A stretch of 64,000 nucleotides of DNA. It comes from Hydrogenophilus thermoluteolus. Its GTDB lineage: Bacteria > Pseudomonadota > Gammaproteobacteria > Burkholderiales > Rhodocyclaceae. A program made the translations under genes and the position numbers. Below are positions 19,760-29,036 of this stretch, one piece after another. Under the pieces are notes generated by a model. That model made no database searches. It saw only the letters and a list, made by a program, of their open reading frames with translations, and was not told the DNA's origin. How positions within the stretch are numbered: the first letter of the stretch is position 1; every line of letters starts with the position of its first letter. The stretch lies in NCBI RefSeq assembly GCF_003574215.1, contig NZ_AP018558.1:220001-284000 (forward strand), given 5' to 3'.

Positions 19760-22700
19760 TTGACCCGGGTGATGGACGAACGAACGAACGATCTCGATCG
19801 GATTCTTGCCCGCGACCGGGGGCGCGTGATTGCGCTTGCCCGGCGGTTGCAGCGGGCGCGCGACCCCGAAGTGCGGGCGCGGTTGCAAGAAGAGCGTGCG
19901 CAGATCATCGCGGCCTCCCATGCGGCATGGCAGGCGCGTTTGGCGGCGCGCCCCGAGGTGACTTATCCCCCGGAACTACCGGTCAGCCAGAAAGCGGATG
20001 CGATCGCGGCGGCGATTCGTGCCCACCGGGTGGTGATCGTCTGCGGCGAGACCGGTTCCGGAAAAACCACGCAGTTGCCCAAGATCTGCTTGGCGGCGGG
20101 ACGTGGGATCAGTGGTCAGATCGCCCATACGCAGCCGCGGCGGATCGCCGCGCGCGCGACTGCAGCGCGCATCGCCGAAGAGTTGGGTGAGTCGCTCGGG
20201 CGCAGCGTTGGGTTTCGGGTGCGTTTTCACGACGTCGCGAGTCCGCACGGCTACATCACGTTGATGACCGACGGGATTTTGTTGGCGGAGACGCAGCGCG
20301 ACCCGTGGCTTTCCGCGTACGACACCATCATCATCGACGAAGCCCACGAACGCAGCCTCAACATCGATTTTTTGCTGGGTTATTTGCATCGGCTGCTGGC
20401 GCGTCGCCCCGACCTCAAGGTGATCGTCACCAGTGCGACGCTGGACGCGGCGCGGTTTGCGCGCCATTTCGAAACGGTCGCCGGCGCTGTGCCGATCATC
20501 GAAGTGAGCGGCCGCCTCTACCCTGTCGCGGTGCGTTATCGTCCCATCGACGCGCTCGAAGAGAGCGAAGAACCGCTCTATGACGGCATCGTGGCGTGCG
20601 TGGCCGAGGCGTGGCAGGAAGGCCCTGGGGATATCCTGGTGTTTCTGCCTGGAGAGCGGGAAATTCGCGAGGCCCGCGCCGCGCTCGAAGCCGCGCACGC
20701 AACGATCAAACGCGAATTCGAGATCATTCCGCTCTTTGCCCGACAGTCGCCAACCGAACAGGCGCGGGTCTTTGCACGAAGCAAGCGCGCGCGCATCGTT
20801 CTGGCGACGAACGTCGCGGAGACTTCGCTCACCGTTCCCAATATCCGCTACGTGATCGATTCGGGGTTGGCGCGGATTCATCGCTACAACCCGCGCACGC
20901 GGGTGGCGCAACTCAAAATCGAACCGATCAGTCAAGCCGCTGCGCAGCAGCGCGCTGGCCGTTGTGGCCGCGTGATGGACGGGGTCTGCTTTCGCCTCTA
21001 TAGCGAAAGCGATTTCGCTGCCCGAGCGCCGCATACCGACCCGGAGATCTTGCGCACCTCGCTTTCGGCGGTGGTGCTTCGGATGGCGGCGTTGCGCCTT
21101 GGGGAGGTCGATGATTTCCCGTTCCTCGATCCGCCGCCCTATCGCGCGGTGCAAGGGGCTTACCAAGAACTGATCGAACTCGGGGCGCTCGACGCGCAAA
21201 CCCGCAAACTGACGCCAACGGGGACGCTGCTGGCGAAGTTACCGATCGACCCCCATCTGGCGCGGCTGCTCGTCGCGGGACATGAACTGGGGTGCCTCAA
21301 GGAGATGCGGATCCTTGCCGCGGCGCTTTCGGTTCCCGACCCCAGAGTGCGACCCGGCGACCGTGAGGCGCAAGCCGACCCGATGCACGCGCGGTTTCGC
21401 GGCAGTGACCGCGACGCCAAATCGGAATTTTGCTGGTACCTCAACCTCTGGTCGGCTTGGCAGGAGGTGATTCGCCACGAAAGCGGCAACAAACAGCGCC
21501 AGTGGGCGCAGCGCCACTTTCTGTCGTGGCTGCGCTTGCGCGAATGGCGCGAGGTGGAAGGACAACTGCACGCGCTCACCGGTGCGATGGGGTGGCGCGA
21601 CAACGAACAACCCGCCACATACGAGGTGATCCATACTGCGCTCCTTACTGCGTTGCCGCACGGGGTCGGGCAGAAAGCGCGCGACGACAAACCCGAACTG
21701 CGTGGCAGCTATTTGGGGGCGAAAGGGGTTCGCTTCTGGCTCCATCCGCAAAGCGGTCCGCTGCGGCGCGCGCAACCGGCGTGGGTCTTGGCCGCCGAAC
21801 GGGTCGAGACGACGAAACCCTACGCGCGGACCGTCGCCGCGATCGACCCGCGCTGGATCGAACGCGCAGTGCCGCACTTGATCGTGCGGGAAGTGGGTGA
21901 ACCCCATTGGAACGGCCGTGCCGGCGAGGTGCGCGGACTGGAAAAGGGGACGCTCTTTGGCCTCACGGTCTATAGTGGCCGACCGGTTTCGTACCGCCAC
22001 GTCGATCCCGCGCTTTGCCGTACGCTCTTTATTCGTGAAGGGCTGGTGGCTGGGAACCTGCCGCCGCAGCGCATCGCGCGGATGCCGTTTTTGCAGCACA
22101 ATCTGGCGCTTGTTGCCGAACTGCGCGAACTCGAACAGCGGTTACGCCGACCCGATCTCGTCGATGAGGGGTGGCTCGAAGCGTTTTACGCAAGCAAAAT
22201 TCCCGAAGACGTGGTCGATCTGGCCAGTTTCGAAGCGTGGCGACGCAACGCCGAGCGTGGTGATCCGAAATTACTCTTTCTGACACGGGAGATGCTCCTT
22301 TCCCGAGAAGCCGAAGGGGTGGTGAGCGAGCGTTTCCCGGCCACGTTCGATCTCTTCGGCCAGCCGCTGCCGCTTCGCTACGTTCATGATCCCGCGGCGC
22401 GCGACGACGGCGTGACGCTCACCGTCCCGGTGGCACTCTTGAACCAAATTCCAGCGGCGCGCTGTGAGTGGCTCGTGCCCGGAATGCTCGAAGAGAAGGT
22501 ATTGCTGCTCATCAAGAGTTTGCCCAACAAACAGAAGCACCGCTTGCAACCGCACGCTGAGAGCGTGCAAGCGTTCCTTGCCGATTGCGCGGCGCACCCC
22601 GAATGGCGCAAGGAGTCGCTCACCGAGGTCCTGGCCCGTTGGGTGCAGGCGCGCACCGAAGTGGCGACGCTGCCAGCGCACTTTCGGCTCGAGACGCTGC

Positions 22701-23872
22701 CTGCCCACTGCTTCATGAATTTCCGCGTCGTCGATGCCCATGGCCGCGTCTTACGCGAAAGTCGTCAGTTGGACGCGCTCAAGCAAGCGCTTGGGCAAAA
22801 GGCGCGCGGGGCGTTTGCGGCGCTTGCCGAAGCGTGGCGGGCGCACGGCCGGAACGGCGCTGCGTCTGCAGGTACGGACGAAAACGCATCAGCCGGGTCT
22901 AAGACGGGGGGCGAACCCACGGACGCGCCCGACGCCAAGGGGCGCGCCAACCAGGGCGCGCGACGCGACGGCGGCGCTTCGGAGCCAAGAGAGACCCGCA
23001 GTACCGCGCCACTCCCCGAAGGCCCCGCGACCGAATGGATCTGGCCGGAGCTTCCGGAAATCGCCGAGGCGGTGGTCGCCGGGGTGGCGACCATCGGATT
23101 CCCGGCGCTCGACGACGCGGGCAGTAGCGGGGCGCGCCTCAAGCTTTTCGATACCGAAACGGCTGCCGCTGCCGCGCACCGTCGTGGGGTGCTGCGGTTG
23201 CTGCGCTTTGCCCTCAAAGAGGCGGTGCGCTCGGTCACCCGCAGCGACGCGTTCAAACGGCTGTCGATGGTCTGGTTGGCGCGCGAACGCCCTGAGGCGC
23301 TCGAAGAGACTGTGATCGAGGCGGCATTGCAAGAGGTGTGCCTGGCAGAACCGTTGCCGCGAACGCGCGCGGCATTCGACGAACGTGTCCAACAAGGGCG
23401 GGAGAAGTTCCTGTTGGTTGCCGACGCGATGATGCGCGCTGCGCTTGGCTGGTTCGAGCAGATCGCCGCGATCGAAAAACGGCTGGAGCGGATCGAGCGC
23501 GTTCACCCGGAGGTGGTCGCGGATATTCGGGCGCAGCTGGCAGCGCTCACCCCACCGGGGTTTTTGGCGCGCACCCCGTGGGCCCGGTTGCAGCACTACA
23601 CGCGCTATCTCAAAGCGATTGTCGTTCGGCTCGACAAATTGGAAAAAGACCCGGCGCGTGACCGCAGGTGGCTGGCCGAATGGCAGCGTGCCGCGCTTCC
23701 GTGGCAAAAAGTGACGGCGAAGGCGCGTGGCGCGTGGCCTTCTTTTTGGACCGAATATCGCTGGTTGCTCGAAGAATTGCGTGTCGGGCTCTTTGCGTCC
23801 GAACTCAAAACGCCGATGCCGGTGAGCATCAAGCGGCTGGAGCGATTGTGGGCGCAGCAGGGGCATGGGTGA
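19760..23872 (+). CDS. hrpA: ATP-dependent RNA helicase HrpA
   Basis: A very large (1370 residues) DEAH-box helicase. Walker A 'GETGSGKTT' is at residues 96-104, the DEAH motif 'IIIDEAHERS' near 190, 'SATLDAARF' motif III, then the helicase C, HA2, OB-fold and long C-terminal DUF3418 domains. A low-complexity Gly/Ala/Asp/Arg insert of about 70 residues (near 1030-1100) is unusual. The proposed TTG start has 'agga' seven bases upstream; GTG 19769 and ATG 19772 are alternatives three and four codons in. A TACAAT hexamer at 19735-19740 could be the -10 element. Confidence 0.95.
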   Translation: MTRVMDERTNDLDRILARDRGRVIALARRLQRARDPEVRARLQEERAQIIAASHAAWQARLAARPEVTYPPELPVSQKADAIAAAIRAHRVVIVCGETGSGKTTQLPKICLAAGRGISGQIAHTQPRRIAARATAARIAEELGESLGRSVGFRVRFHDVASPHGYITLMTDGILLAETQRDPWLSAYDTIIIDEAHERSLNIDFLLGYLHRLLARRPDLKVIVTSATLDAARFARHFETVAGAVPIIEVSGRLYPVAVRYRPIDALEESEEPLYDGIVACVAEAWQEGPGDILVFLPGEREIREARAALEAAHATIKREFEIIPLFARQSPTEQARVFARSKRARIVLATNVAETSLTVPNIRYVIDSGLARIHRYNPRTRVAQLKIEPISQAAAQQRAGRCGRVMDGVCFRLYSESDFAARAPHTDPEILRTSLSAVVLRMAALRLGEVDDFPFLDPPPYRAVQGAYQELIELGALDAQTRKLTPTGTLLAKLPIDPHLARLLVAGHELGCLKEMRILAAALSVPDPRVRPGDREAQADPMHARFRGSDRDAKSEFCWYLNLWSAWQEVIRHESGNKQRQWAQRHFLSWLRLREWREVEGQLHALTGAMGWRDNEQPATYEVIHTALLTALPHGVGQKARDDKPELRGSYLGAKGVRFWLHPQSGPLRRAQPAWVLAAERVETTKPYARTVAAIDPRWIERAVPHLIVREVGEPHWNGRAGEVRGLEKGTLFGLTVYSGRPVSYRHVDPALCRTLFIREGLVAGNLPPQRIARMPFLQHNLALVAELRELEQRLRRPDLVDEGWLEAFYASKIPEDVVDLASFEAWRRNAERGDPKLLFLTREMLLSREAEGVVSERFPATFDLFGQPLPLRYVHDPAARDDGVTLTVPVALLNQIPAARCEWLVPGMLEEKVLLLIKSLPNKQKHRLQPHAESVQAFLADCAAHPEWRKESLTEVLARWVQARTEVATLPAHFRLETLPAHCFMNFRVVDAHGRVLRESRQLDALKQALGQKARGAFAALAEAWRAHGRNGAASAGTDENASAGSKTGGEPTDAPDAKGRANQGARRDGGASEPRETRSTAPLPEGPATEWIWPELPEIAEAVVAGVATIGFPALDDAGSSGARLKLFDTETAAAAAHRRGVLRLLRFALKEAVRSVTRSDAFKRLSMVWLARERPEALEETVIEAALQEVCLAEPLPRTRAAFDERVQQGREKFLLVADAMMRAALGWFEQIAAIEKRLERIERVHPEVVADIRAQLAALTPPGFLARTPWARLQHYTRYLKAIVVRLDKLEKDPARDRRWLAEWQRAALPWQKVTAKARGAWPSFWTEYRWLLEELRVGLFASELKTPMPVSIKRLERLWAQQGHG

Positions 23873-23881
23873 TCGCTCTTG

Positions 23882-23910
23882 GTGACCATGCAATGGGTGG
23901 TCGCTATAAT
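23882..23910 (+). promoter_or_regulatory. Sigma-70-type promoter for the HbpS/GlcG-like gene
   Basis: A perfect -10 TATAAT (23905-23910) lies 17 bp after GTGACC (23882-23887, four of six consensus bases). It sits between the hrpA stop and the next start, placing the transcript start near 23917. Confidence 0.6.
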
Positions 23911-23957
23911 GGTTCCTTGATCAGGAGGGCGATCGTCATCTGTGGAAGGAGTGCATC

Positions 23958-24464
23958 ATGGAGCGTTTACTCCGACGTCGCGTGGTGGGTATTGCAGCGG
24001 CGGCTTTGACCGGTCTGAGCTTCCCGGCATGGTCCGACGAACCGCTGACCGTTCGTGTTGCTCGGCTGTCACTCGGTACGGCAACACGCATTGCGACTGC
24101 GGCATTGCACCATTGCCGTGCGCAAGGGATTCAGGTGGGCGTCACGGTGGTCGATCGCAACGGCATCGTGCAGGTGGCGTTGCGTGACACACTGGCGCCG
24201 CCGATCACTTTGGAGATCAGCCGCGGCAAGGCCTATGCGGCAGCGATGTTCGGCGTACCGACCTCTGCGCTCAACGATCGGGCCAATACCCCCATTGGCC
24301 GTGTTCCCGGTGTCGTGATGTCGGCAGGAGCGTTGCCGGTGGAAGCTGGTGGGGTTTTTTACGGTGCGGTAGGCGTTTCGGGCGCGCCGAGTGGCACCAC
24401 CGATGAGGCGTGTGCACAGGCGGGTATCGACGCCGTCCAGGCCGATCTGGAAATGAGCGATTGA
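23958..24464 (+). CDS. Secreted HbpS/GlcG-type (DUF336) heme-binding-like protein
   Basis: A 168-residue protein with a Sec signal peptide (basic 'MERLLRRR', hydrophobic core, cleavage probably near 'SFPAWSDE', residue 27). The mature part is a GlcG/HbpS domain: 'GVTVVDRNGIVQVALRDTLA' and 'SRGKAYAAAMFGVPTS'. Some family members bind heme and act as extracytoplasmic redox sensors; others have unknown roles. It has its own good promoter, an 'aaggag' ribosome-binding site and no operon partner. It converges on ruvA with a 61-bp gap. Confidence 0.8.
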   Translation: MERLLRRRVVGIAAAALTGLSFPAWSDEPLTVRVARLSLGTATRIATAALHHCRAQGIQVGVTVVDRNGIVQVALRDTLAPPITLEISRGKAYAAAMFGVPTSALNDRANTPIGRVPGVVMSAGALPVEAGGVFYGAVGVSGAPSGTTDEACAQAGIDAVQADLEMSD

Positions 24465-24525
24465 CGCGAAAGCGTGTCGGCACGCGTGGTGCGGCGCTGC
24501 TACCGCGAATGGTTCGTTTCGGGCG

Positions 24526-25215
24526 CTATCGTGAAGCGATTCGCTGCAGCGCCCACTTGATGGCTTCCGAGAGGGTCAGATCCGACGGCAGTTCGGCAAC
24601 GAGCGGCGCGATCTGCGCCTCGCTGTAACCGAGCGCGACGAGCGCCGCGGCAACGTCGCGCGCGAGTTGCCACCGCGTCTCAGCGTCGCGTCCGTTGGGC
24701 GGGGGTGTCTCTGGCGTAGGCGCTTCCCCCTTGACGTCCCCTTTCTGTGCGCGGGTCTTCGCGGTGGTGGAGGTCGGTGGGGCAGACGCGGCATCGCCAC
24801 CGAAGGGCAGAAGCGCCAGTTTGTCCTTGAGTTCCAGCAAGAGCCGTTCGGCGGTCTTTTTGCCGATGCCCGGAATCTTCACGAGCCGCGCACTCTGTTG
24901 TTCCGCCACCGCCCCTTTGAGTTCGCTCAAGGTGAGGTGCGAGAGCAGCGCAAGCGCGATCCGTGGTCCGACGCCGTTGATCCGGATCAGCAAACGAAAC
25001 GCATCGCGTTCGGCGCGGGTAGCAAAACCGAAGAGTTGCTGTTCGTCGTCACGCACCACGTGGTGGGTGACAAGTCGCACGGTTTCGCCAGTAGCGGGCA
25101 GGGTGTAGAAGGTGCTCATCGGCACCCACACCTCGAAACCGACGCCGCCGGGGGTTTCGATGAGGACGGTTGGTGGGGTTTTCTCCCGCAACGTACCGGT
25201 CAGCGTCGCGATCAT
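24526..25215 (-). CDS. ruvA: Holliday junction DNA-binding protein RuvA
   Basis: A 229-residue junction-recognition subunit of RuvAB. It has an N-terminal OB fold ('MIATLTGTLREKTPPTVLIE'), two helix-hairpin-helix motifs ('INGVGPRIALALLS' near residue 72 and 'IPGIGKKTAERLLLELKDKL' near 107), a Thr/Pro-rich flexible linker and a C-terminal domain III that contacts RuvB. The linker is somewhat longer than in E. coli. The start overlaps the stop of the upstream prenyltransferase (ATGA), so the two are translationally coupled. Confidence 0.96.
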   Translation of the reverse strand: MIATLTGTLREKTPPTVLIETPGGVGFEVWVPMSTFYTLPATGETVRLVTHHVVRDDEQQLFGFATRAERDAFRLLIRINGVGPRIALALLSHLTLSELKGAVAEQQSARLVKIPGIGKKTAERLLLELKDKLALLPFGGDAASAPPTSTTAKTRAQKGDVKGEAPTPETPPPNGRDAETRWQLARDVAAALVALGYSEAQIAPLVAELPSDLTLSEAIKWALQRIASR

Positions 25216-26282
25216 CGCAACGCGTCTCCGATGAGGGTCACCGCAAGCAGCAGCCCGTAGCCGTGTGCGGCTTGCAGCGTCGCGACGATCGCGGATCGCA
25301 GCGGCGAAAAGTCGGTCGTCTCGTTCCAGAGCGGCTGTTCGCGCACGAACGCGAACAGGATTCGGGTGGCGCAAAGCGCAGGAAGGAGCGCAGCAAGGGC
25401 GAAGAGTCCAAGCCACGGCAACAGCCCTGCGGCGGTGAGGAACAGGTGCAGCGCAAGCGCCCCCACCACGAGTAGCGGATAGCCCCAAGCGGCGTGGGCA
25501 CCGAAGCGAACTGGCACGGTCCGTTTGTTGCCCGCCGCATCGGCGGGGGCGTCGGGGAATTGGTTGATATAGAGAATGTTCGCGACCAGTAGGCCGAAGG
25601 GGAGTCCCACCGCTACTGAAGCAAAGAGCGCCGTCTTAGTGAAAGCAGGCGTCAGCGGCGCGCCGATCACGGTGGCCGAGCCCGCCACCACCAGCGACCA
25701 GGCCACGGCGATCGCGATTTCGCCCATGCCGCGCGCAGAGAGCCGCAACGGCGGCGCCGAGTAGGCCCAGCCAACGAAGAGGCCGACCAGCCCGATACCG
25801 GCGAGCGCCACCGCGCGCATCGGTGCCACGGTGGCAAGCCACAAGGTGAGCGCGCATCCGCCGAGCGCGGTGATGAGAAAGAGCGCGACCGCAAAACGCA
25901 CCAATTCCGTGCGGGTGAGCACCCCGTTTTGCAAAAAGCGGCTGCCGCCGGTGAAGGGGTAGAGGCGGGTGCGGTTGCAGCGATCTGTCGCCTCGTCACA
26001 TGCGTCGTTGATCACGTTCGCGGCGGCGTGGGCGGTGAGCGCCAAAAGGAGCGTAAGGAGGAATAGCCCCACGGTGATCCCGATCTCTGCCGAGCCAAGC
26101 GGCGCCGCGTCTGTGGCAGCACCGTGCGCCGCGTGCCACATGGCGTAGGCACTACCCAACAAGACACCGATTGCGGTGATGGTGAAAAAGGCCGGGCGCG
26201 TCGCCAGAAAGTAGGTCTTGGCGAGCGAAGCACGCCAGCTTGGGTGCGGTTCTGCCGCATCGAGTTCGAGCGAACGGGTCAT
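25212..26282 (-). CDS. UbiA-superfamily prenyltransferase, MenA-like
   Basis: A 356-residue integral membrane protein with about eight to nine helices. The two Asp-rich motifs of UbiA enzymes are present: 'NVINDACDEATD' (about residues 90-101) and 'INQFPDAPADAAGNKRT' (near 240), the second followed by 'VPVRFG'. That N-x3-D-x3-D...G-x-K-R-T pattern resembles 1,4-dihydroxy-2-naphthoate prenyltransferase (MenA) more than UbiA, so it may act in menaquinone or a related quinone pathway. No other men genes are in view. It is coupled to ruvA by a 4-bp overlap. Confidence 0.75.
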   Translation of the reverse strand: MTRSLELDAAEPHPSWRASLAKTYFLATRPAFFTITAIGVLLGSAYAMWHAAHGAATDAAPLGSAEIGITVGLFLLTLLLALTAHAAANVINDACDEATDRCNRTRLYPFTGGSRFLQNGVLTRTELVRFAVALFLITALGGCALTLWLATVAPMRAVALAGIGLVGLFVGWAYSAPPLRLSARGMGEIAIAVAWSLVVAGSATVIGAPLTPAFTKTALFASVAVGLPFGLLVANILYINQFPDAPADAAGNKRTVPVRFGAHAAWGYPLLVVGALALHLFLTAAGLLPWLGLFALAALLPALCATRILFAFVREQPLWNETTDFSPLRSAIVATLQAAHGYGLLLAVTLIGDALR

Positions 26283-26312
26283 AGCGGTTGACCTTTGGTT
26301 TCCAAACGGCGG

Positions 26313-27839
26313 TTAGCGTACCACGATGTCGTAGTGTTCGGGGGGGTAGTCCGCTTCGCCGCGCAACGCGATCGGTTTGCCCAGAAATTCGCTGGCCATC
26401 GCAAGCGCCTGCGCGTGCTCCTCTTCGAAAAGGCGCACGACGGCGGGGGCCGCGAGGATCAGAAACTCCTGGACATGGGGAAACTGCCGCGCTTCGCGCA
26501 CCAGTTCGCGCAGGATTTCGAAACAGACCGTTTCGGCGGTCTTGACGAAACCGCGCCCCGCACAGGTCGGGCACGGTTCGCAGAGTTGTTGCGACAGCGA
26601 TTCGCGGGTGCGTTTGCGGGTGAGTTCGACGAGCCCCAGTTGCGTAAAGCCGCTTACGGTCGTTTTGGTGGGGTCGCGCGCGAGCGCCTTCTGGAACGCT
26701 TCCAGAACGCGTTCGCGGTGTTCGGGAAGCGTCATGTCGATGAAGTCGACCAAAATGATGCCACCCAGGTTACGGAGGCGCAGTTGGCGCGCGATCGTTT
26801 GCGCCGCTTCCAGATTGGTTTTGAGGATCGTCTCGTCGAAACTCTTCGCGCCGACGAACGCGCCGGTATTGACGTCGATCGTGGTGAGCGCTTCGGTCTG
26901 GTCGAAAATGAGATAGCCGCCCGATTTGAGCTCGACCCGTCGCGCCAACGCCCGCTCGATCTCCTCTTCGACGTGGCAGCGGGCAAAAAGAGGGCGTTCG
27001 CCGCGGTAGAGTTCGATGAGTGGCAATACGTGCGGCGCGTAGCGTTGCGCGAACGCGATCATGCGCTGCGCGTTTTCACGGGAGTCGACCTGGATCCGGA
27101 CGGTGTGGCGGTCGGCGAGATCGCGCACCGCGCGCAACACCAGGTCCAATTCATCATAGAGGAGCGCAGGGGCGCGCACAGCCCCTGCTTTCTGTTGAAT
27201 CTCTTGCCAAACCTGCTCGAGGTACGCGATATCGGCAGCAAGCTGCTCGTCGCTTGCTTCGAGCGCGTTGGTGCGGACGATGAAGCCGCCTGACAGGTGA
27301 CTCGGCCGCAATGCGGTGAGCCGCGCGCGCAACGCTTCCCGGGCGTGTTCGTCTTCGATCTTTTGCGAAATGCCGATCTGGCCGTCGTCGTGCGGAAGAT
27401 AAACGAGAAAGCGGCCCGCGAGCGAGAGCTGCATCGTGAGCCGCGCCCCTTTGCTGCCGATCGGGTCTTTGACGATTTGAACAGTGATCTCTTCCCCTTC
27501 GCGCAACAGCCGCTCGATGCGTGGCATTTCGCCCCGAGTCACTTCGGCACCGCTCGGGAGCAGATCGGTCACGTGCAGGAACGCGGTTCGCTCGAGTCCA
27601 ACGTCGACGAACGCCGATTGCATCCCCGGCAGGACGCGAACCACTTTGCCGCGGTAGATGTTGCCCACGAGCCCGCGACGGCTGGCCCGTTCGATGTGGA
27701 GTTCTTGCACGGTGCCGTTTTCGACGACGGCGATTCGCGTCTCCTGCGGGGTGCAGTTCACCAGCAGCTCACGTTGGAGCTCTGGGGGTTCGATCAGGGT
27801 TGGCGGCGTTCCAAGTTGCGTCACGGGTTCAGACGGCAT
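26313..27839 (-). CDS. rng: Ribonuclease G
   Basis: A 508-residue endoribonuclease of the RNase E/G family for rRNA 5' maturation and mRNA decay. It has an N-terminal S1 domain ('GNIYRGKVVRVLPGMQSAFV', about residues 55-75), metal-binding catalytic Asp residues in 'LTTIDVNTGAF' and 'ILVDFIDM', and the Zn-link 'CPTCAGRG' near residue 410. It lacks the long RNase E scaffold, hence RNase G. The ATG at 27839 is supported by 'gagga' upstream. It is 10 bp after maf, a common pairing. Confidence 0.95.
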   Translation of the reverse strand: MPSEPVTQLGTPPTLIEPPELQRELLVNCTPQETRIAVVENGTVQELHIERASRRGLVGNIYRGKVVRVLPGMQSAFVDVGLERTAFLHVTDLLPSGAEVTRGEMPRIERLLREGEEITVQIVKDPIGSKGARLTMQLSLAGRFLVYLPHDDGQIGISQKIEDEHAREALRARLTALRPSHLSGGFIVRTNALEASDEQLAADIAYLEQVWQEIQQKAGAVRAPALLYDELDLVLRAVRDLADRHTVRIQVDSRENAQRMIAFAQRYAPHVLPLIELYRGERPLFARCHVEEEIERALARRVELKSGGYLIFDQTEALTTIDVNTGAFVGAKSFDETILKTNLEAAQTIARQLRLRNLGGIILVDFIDMTLPEHRERVLEAFQKALARDPTKTTVSGFTQLGLVELTRKRTRESLSQQLCEPCPTCAGRGFVKTAETVCFEILRELVREARQFPHVQEFLILAAPAVVRLFEEEHAQALAMASEFLGKPIALRGEADYPPEHYDIVVR

Positions 27840-27849
27840 AGCGGCATCC

Positions 27850-28500
27850 TCATTCGGGAAGGCTCGCAACGCAATGGGGGCCGAGCCCGAAGCGGGCCAA
27901 AAGCTCGGCGGTTTCGAAAAGCGGCAGCCCAATGATTCCCGAGGCGCTGCCGCGGATTTCCGGGATGAACGCTGCGGCCGCTCCTTGGTAGGCGTAGGCG
28001 CCTGCTTTGTCGAGCGGTTCGCCGCTGGCGACGTACGCGGTGATCCACGCTTGCGGAAGGGGCGCGAAGCGGACGGTGGAGCGCGAGACGGCGTATTCCA
28101 TGCGGTTGCCGTCGGTGAGCGCCACCGCGGTGATCACGTCGTGGGTGGTGTCGGAGAGCGCACGCAGCATTGCGACGGCGTCGTCGGCATCCTTGGGTTT
28201 GCCCAGAATTCTGCCAGCGAGCGCTACTGTGGTGTCCGCCCCCAAAACCACAGCGGCTGGGGCTGACGTCACTTCGCATGGGGCGCTGCGCTGGGACCAG
28301 GCGTCCCAGCCGGCGCGCGCTTTGGCACAGGCAAGGCGAATGGCATACTGTTGCGCCGTTTCGTGCGCAAGCGGCGTCTCGTCGACCCACTCTGCGTTGT
28401 TGGTTGTGGGCAACACCGTGAAGGGAACGCGCAGTTGTTCGAGCAGCGCCTGCCGCCGCGGGCTTTGGGACGCAAGGTAGAGGCGCGGTGGGGCATTCAT
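27850..28500 (-). CDS. maf: Maf-family nucleoside triphosphate pyrophosphatase
   Basis: A 216-residue Maf/YceF-type house-cleaning NTPase hydrolysing noncanonical or methylated nucleotides. It shows 'LYLASQSPRRQALLEQL' at the N-terminus (phosphate-binding Ser/Arg), 'VVLGADTTVALAGRILGKP' with the conserved Asp, and 'YAYQGAAAAFIPEIRGS' near the C-terminus. The start overlaps the stop of rlmH by 4 bp. The sequence is slightly long, with an Ala/Ser-rich insertion before the GADT motif. Confidence 0.94.
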   Translation of the reverse strand: MNAPPRLYLASQSPRRQALLEQLRVPFTVLPTTNNAEWVDETPLAHETAQQYAIRLACAKARAGWDAWSQRSAPCEVTSAPAAVVLGADTTVALAGRILGKPKDADDAVAMLRALSDTTHDVITAVALTDGNRMEYAVSRSTVRFAPLPQAWITAYVASGEPLDKAGAYAYQGAAAAFIPEIRGSASGIIGLPLFETAELLARFGLGPHCVASLPE

Positions 28501-28988
28501 TCCGTTGCTCCTCCGCGGTGATACGGATGGCCCGCGAGCAGGCTCCACGCGCGGTAGAGCGCTTCGGCGACGATCACCCGCACGAGCGCGTGCGGGAGCG
28601 TCAACCGAGAGAGTTGCCACAGTTCGTCCGCTTCGCGGCGAAAAGCGTCGGTGAACCCGTCGGGACCGCCGATCACGAACGCAACTGGGCGCGCGGCGTC
28701 GCGCCACACCGCCAGTTTCGCGGCAAGCGTTTCGGTAGTCCACGCGGCGCCCCGTTCGTCGAGCGCTACCAACCGACTCCCGGCGGGAATCCGCGCGCGC
28801 AGCCGTTCGCACTCGCGGGCTCGGGCGCGTTCGCGTTCCGCAGCACAGTCACTGCTGCGCAGTTCCGCTTTGAGTTCGACAAGTTCGAGCCCCCATGCTG
28901 GCGGCAGACGTTTGGCGTAGTCGGCAAAGCCTTCTCGAACCCATTGTGGGGGGCGGTGGCCGATCGTGTACAGGGTGAAAAAGGCCAT
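28497..28988 (-). CDS. rlmH: 23S rRNA pseudouridine-1915 N3-methyltransferase RlmH
   Basis: A 163-residue SPOUT methyltransferase acting on assembled 70S ribosomes at helix 69. The trefoil-knot signatures are 'FVIGGPDGFTDAFRREAD' (about residues 104-121), 'LTLPHALVRVIVAEALYRAW' and the C-terminal 'GHPYHRGG'. It forms the usual cluster with rsfS and nadD upstream. Its substrate stem-loop is the helix 69 block at about 1081-1110 of this window. Confidence 0.96.
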   Translation of the reverse strand: MAFFTLYTIGHRPPQWVREGFADYAKRLPPAWGLELVELKAELRSSDCAAERERARARECERLRARIPAGSRLVALDERGAAWTTETLAAKLAVWRDAARPVAFVIGGPDGFTDAFRREADELWQLSRLTLPHALVRVIVAEALYRAWSLLAGHPYHRGGATE

Positions 28989-29036
28989 TTCAGCACATTG
29001 CGTTCGCGGTTGCGGGGTCAGCCGGTGGGGATGCGT

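Noticed and set aside
19676..19921. A longer start for the glycosylase gene reaching 19921.
   Set aside because: The added 82 residues overlap the hrpA start on the other strand and show no family similarity; ATG 19675 matches the start of homology.
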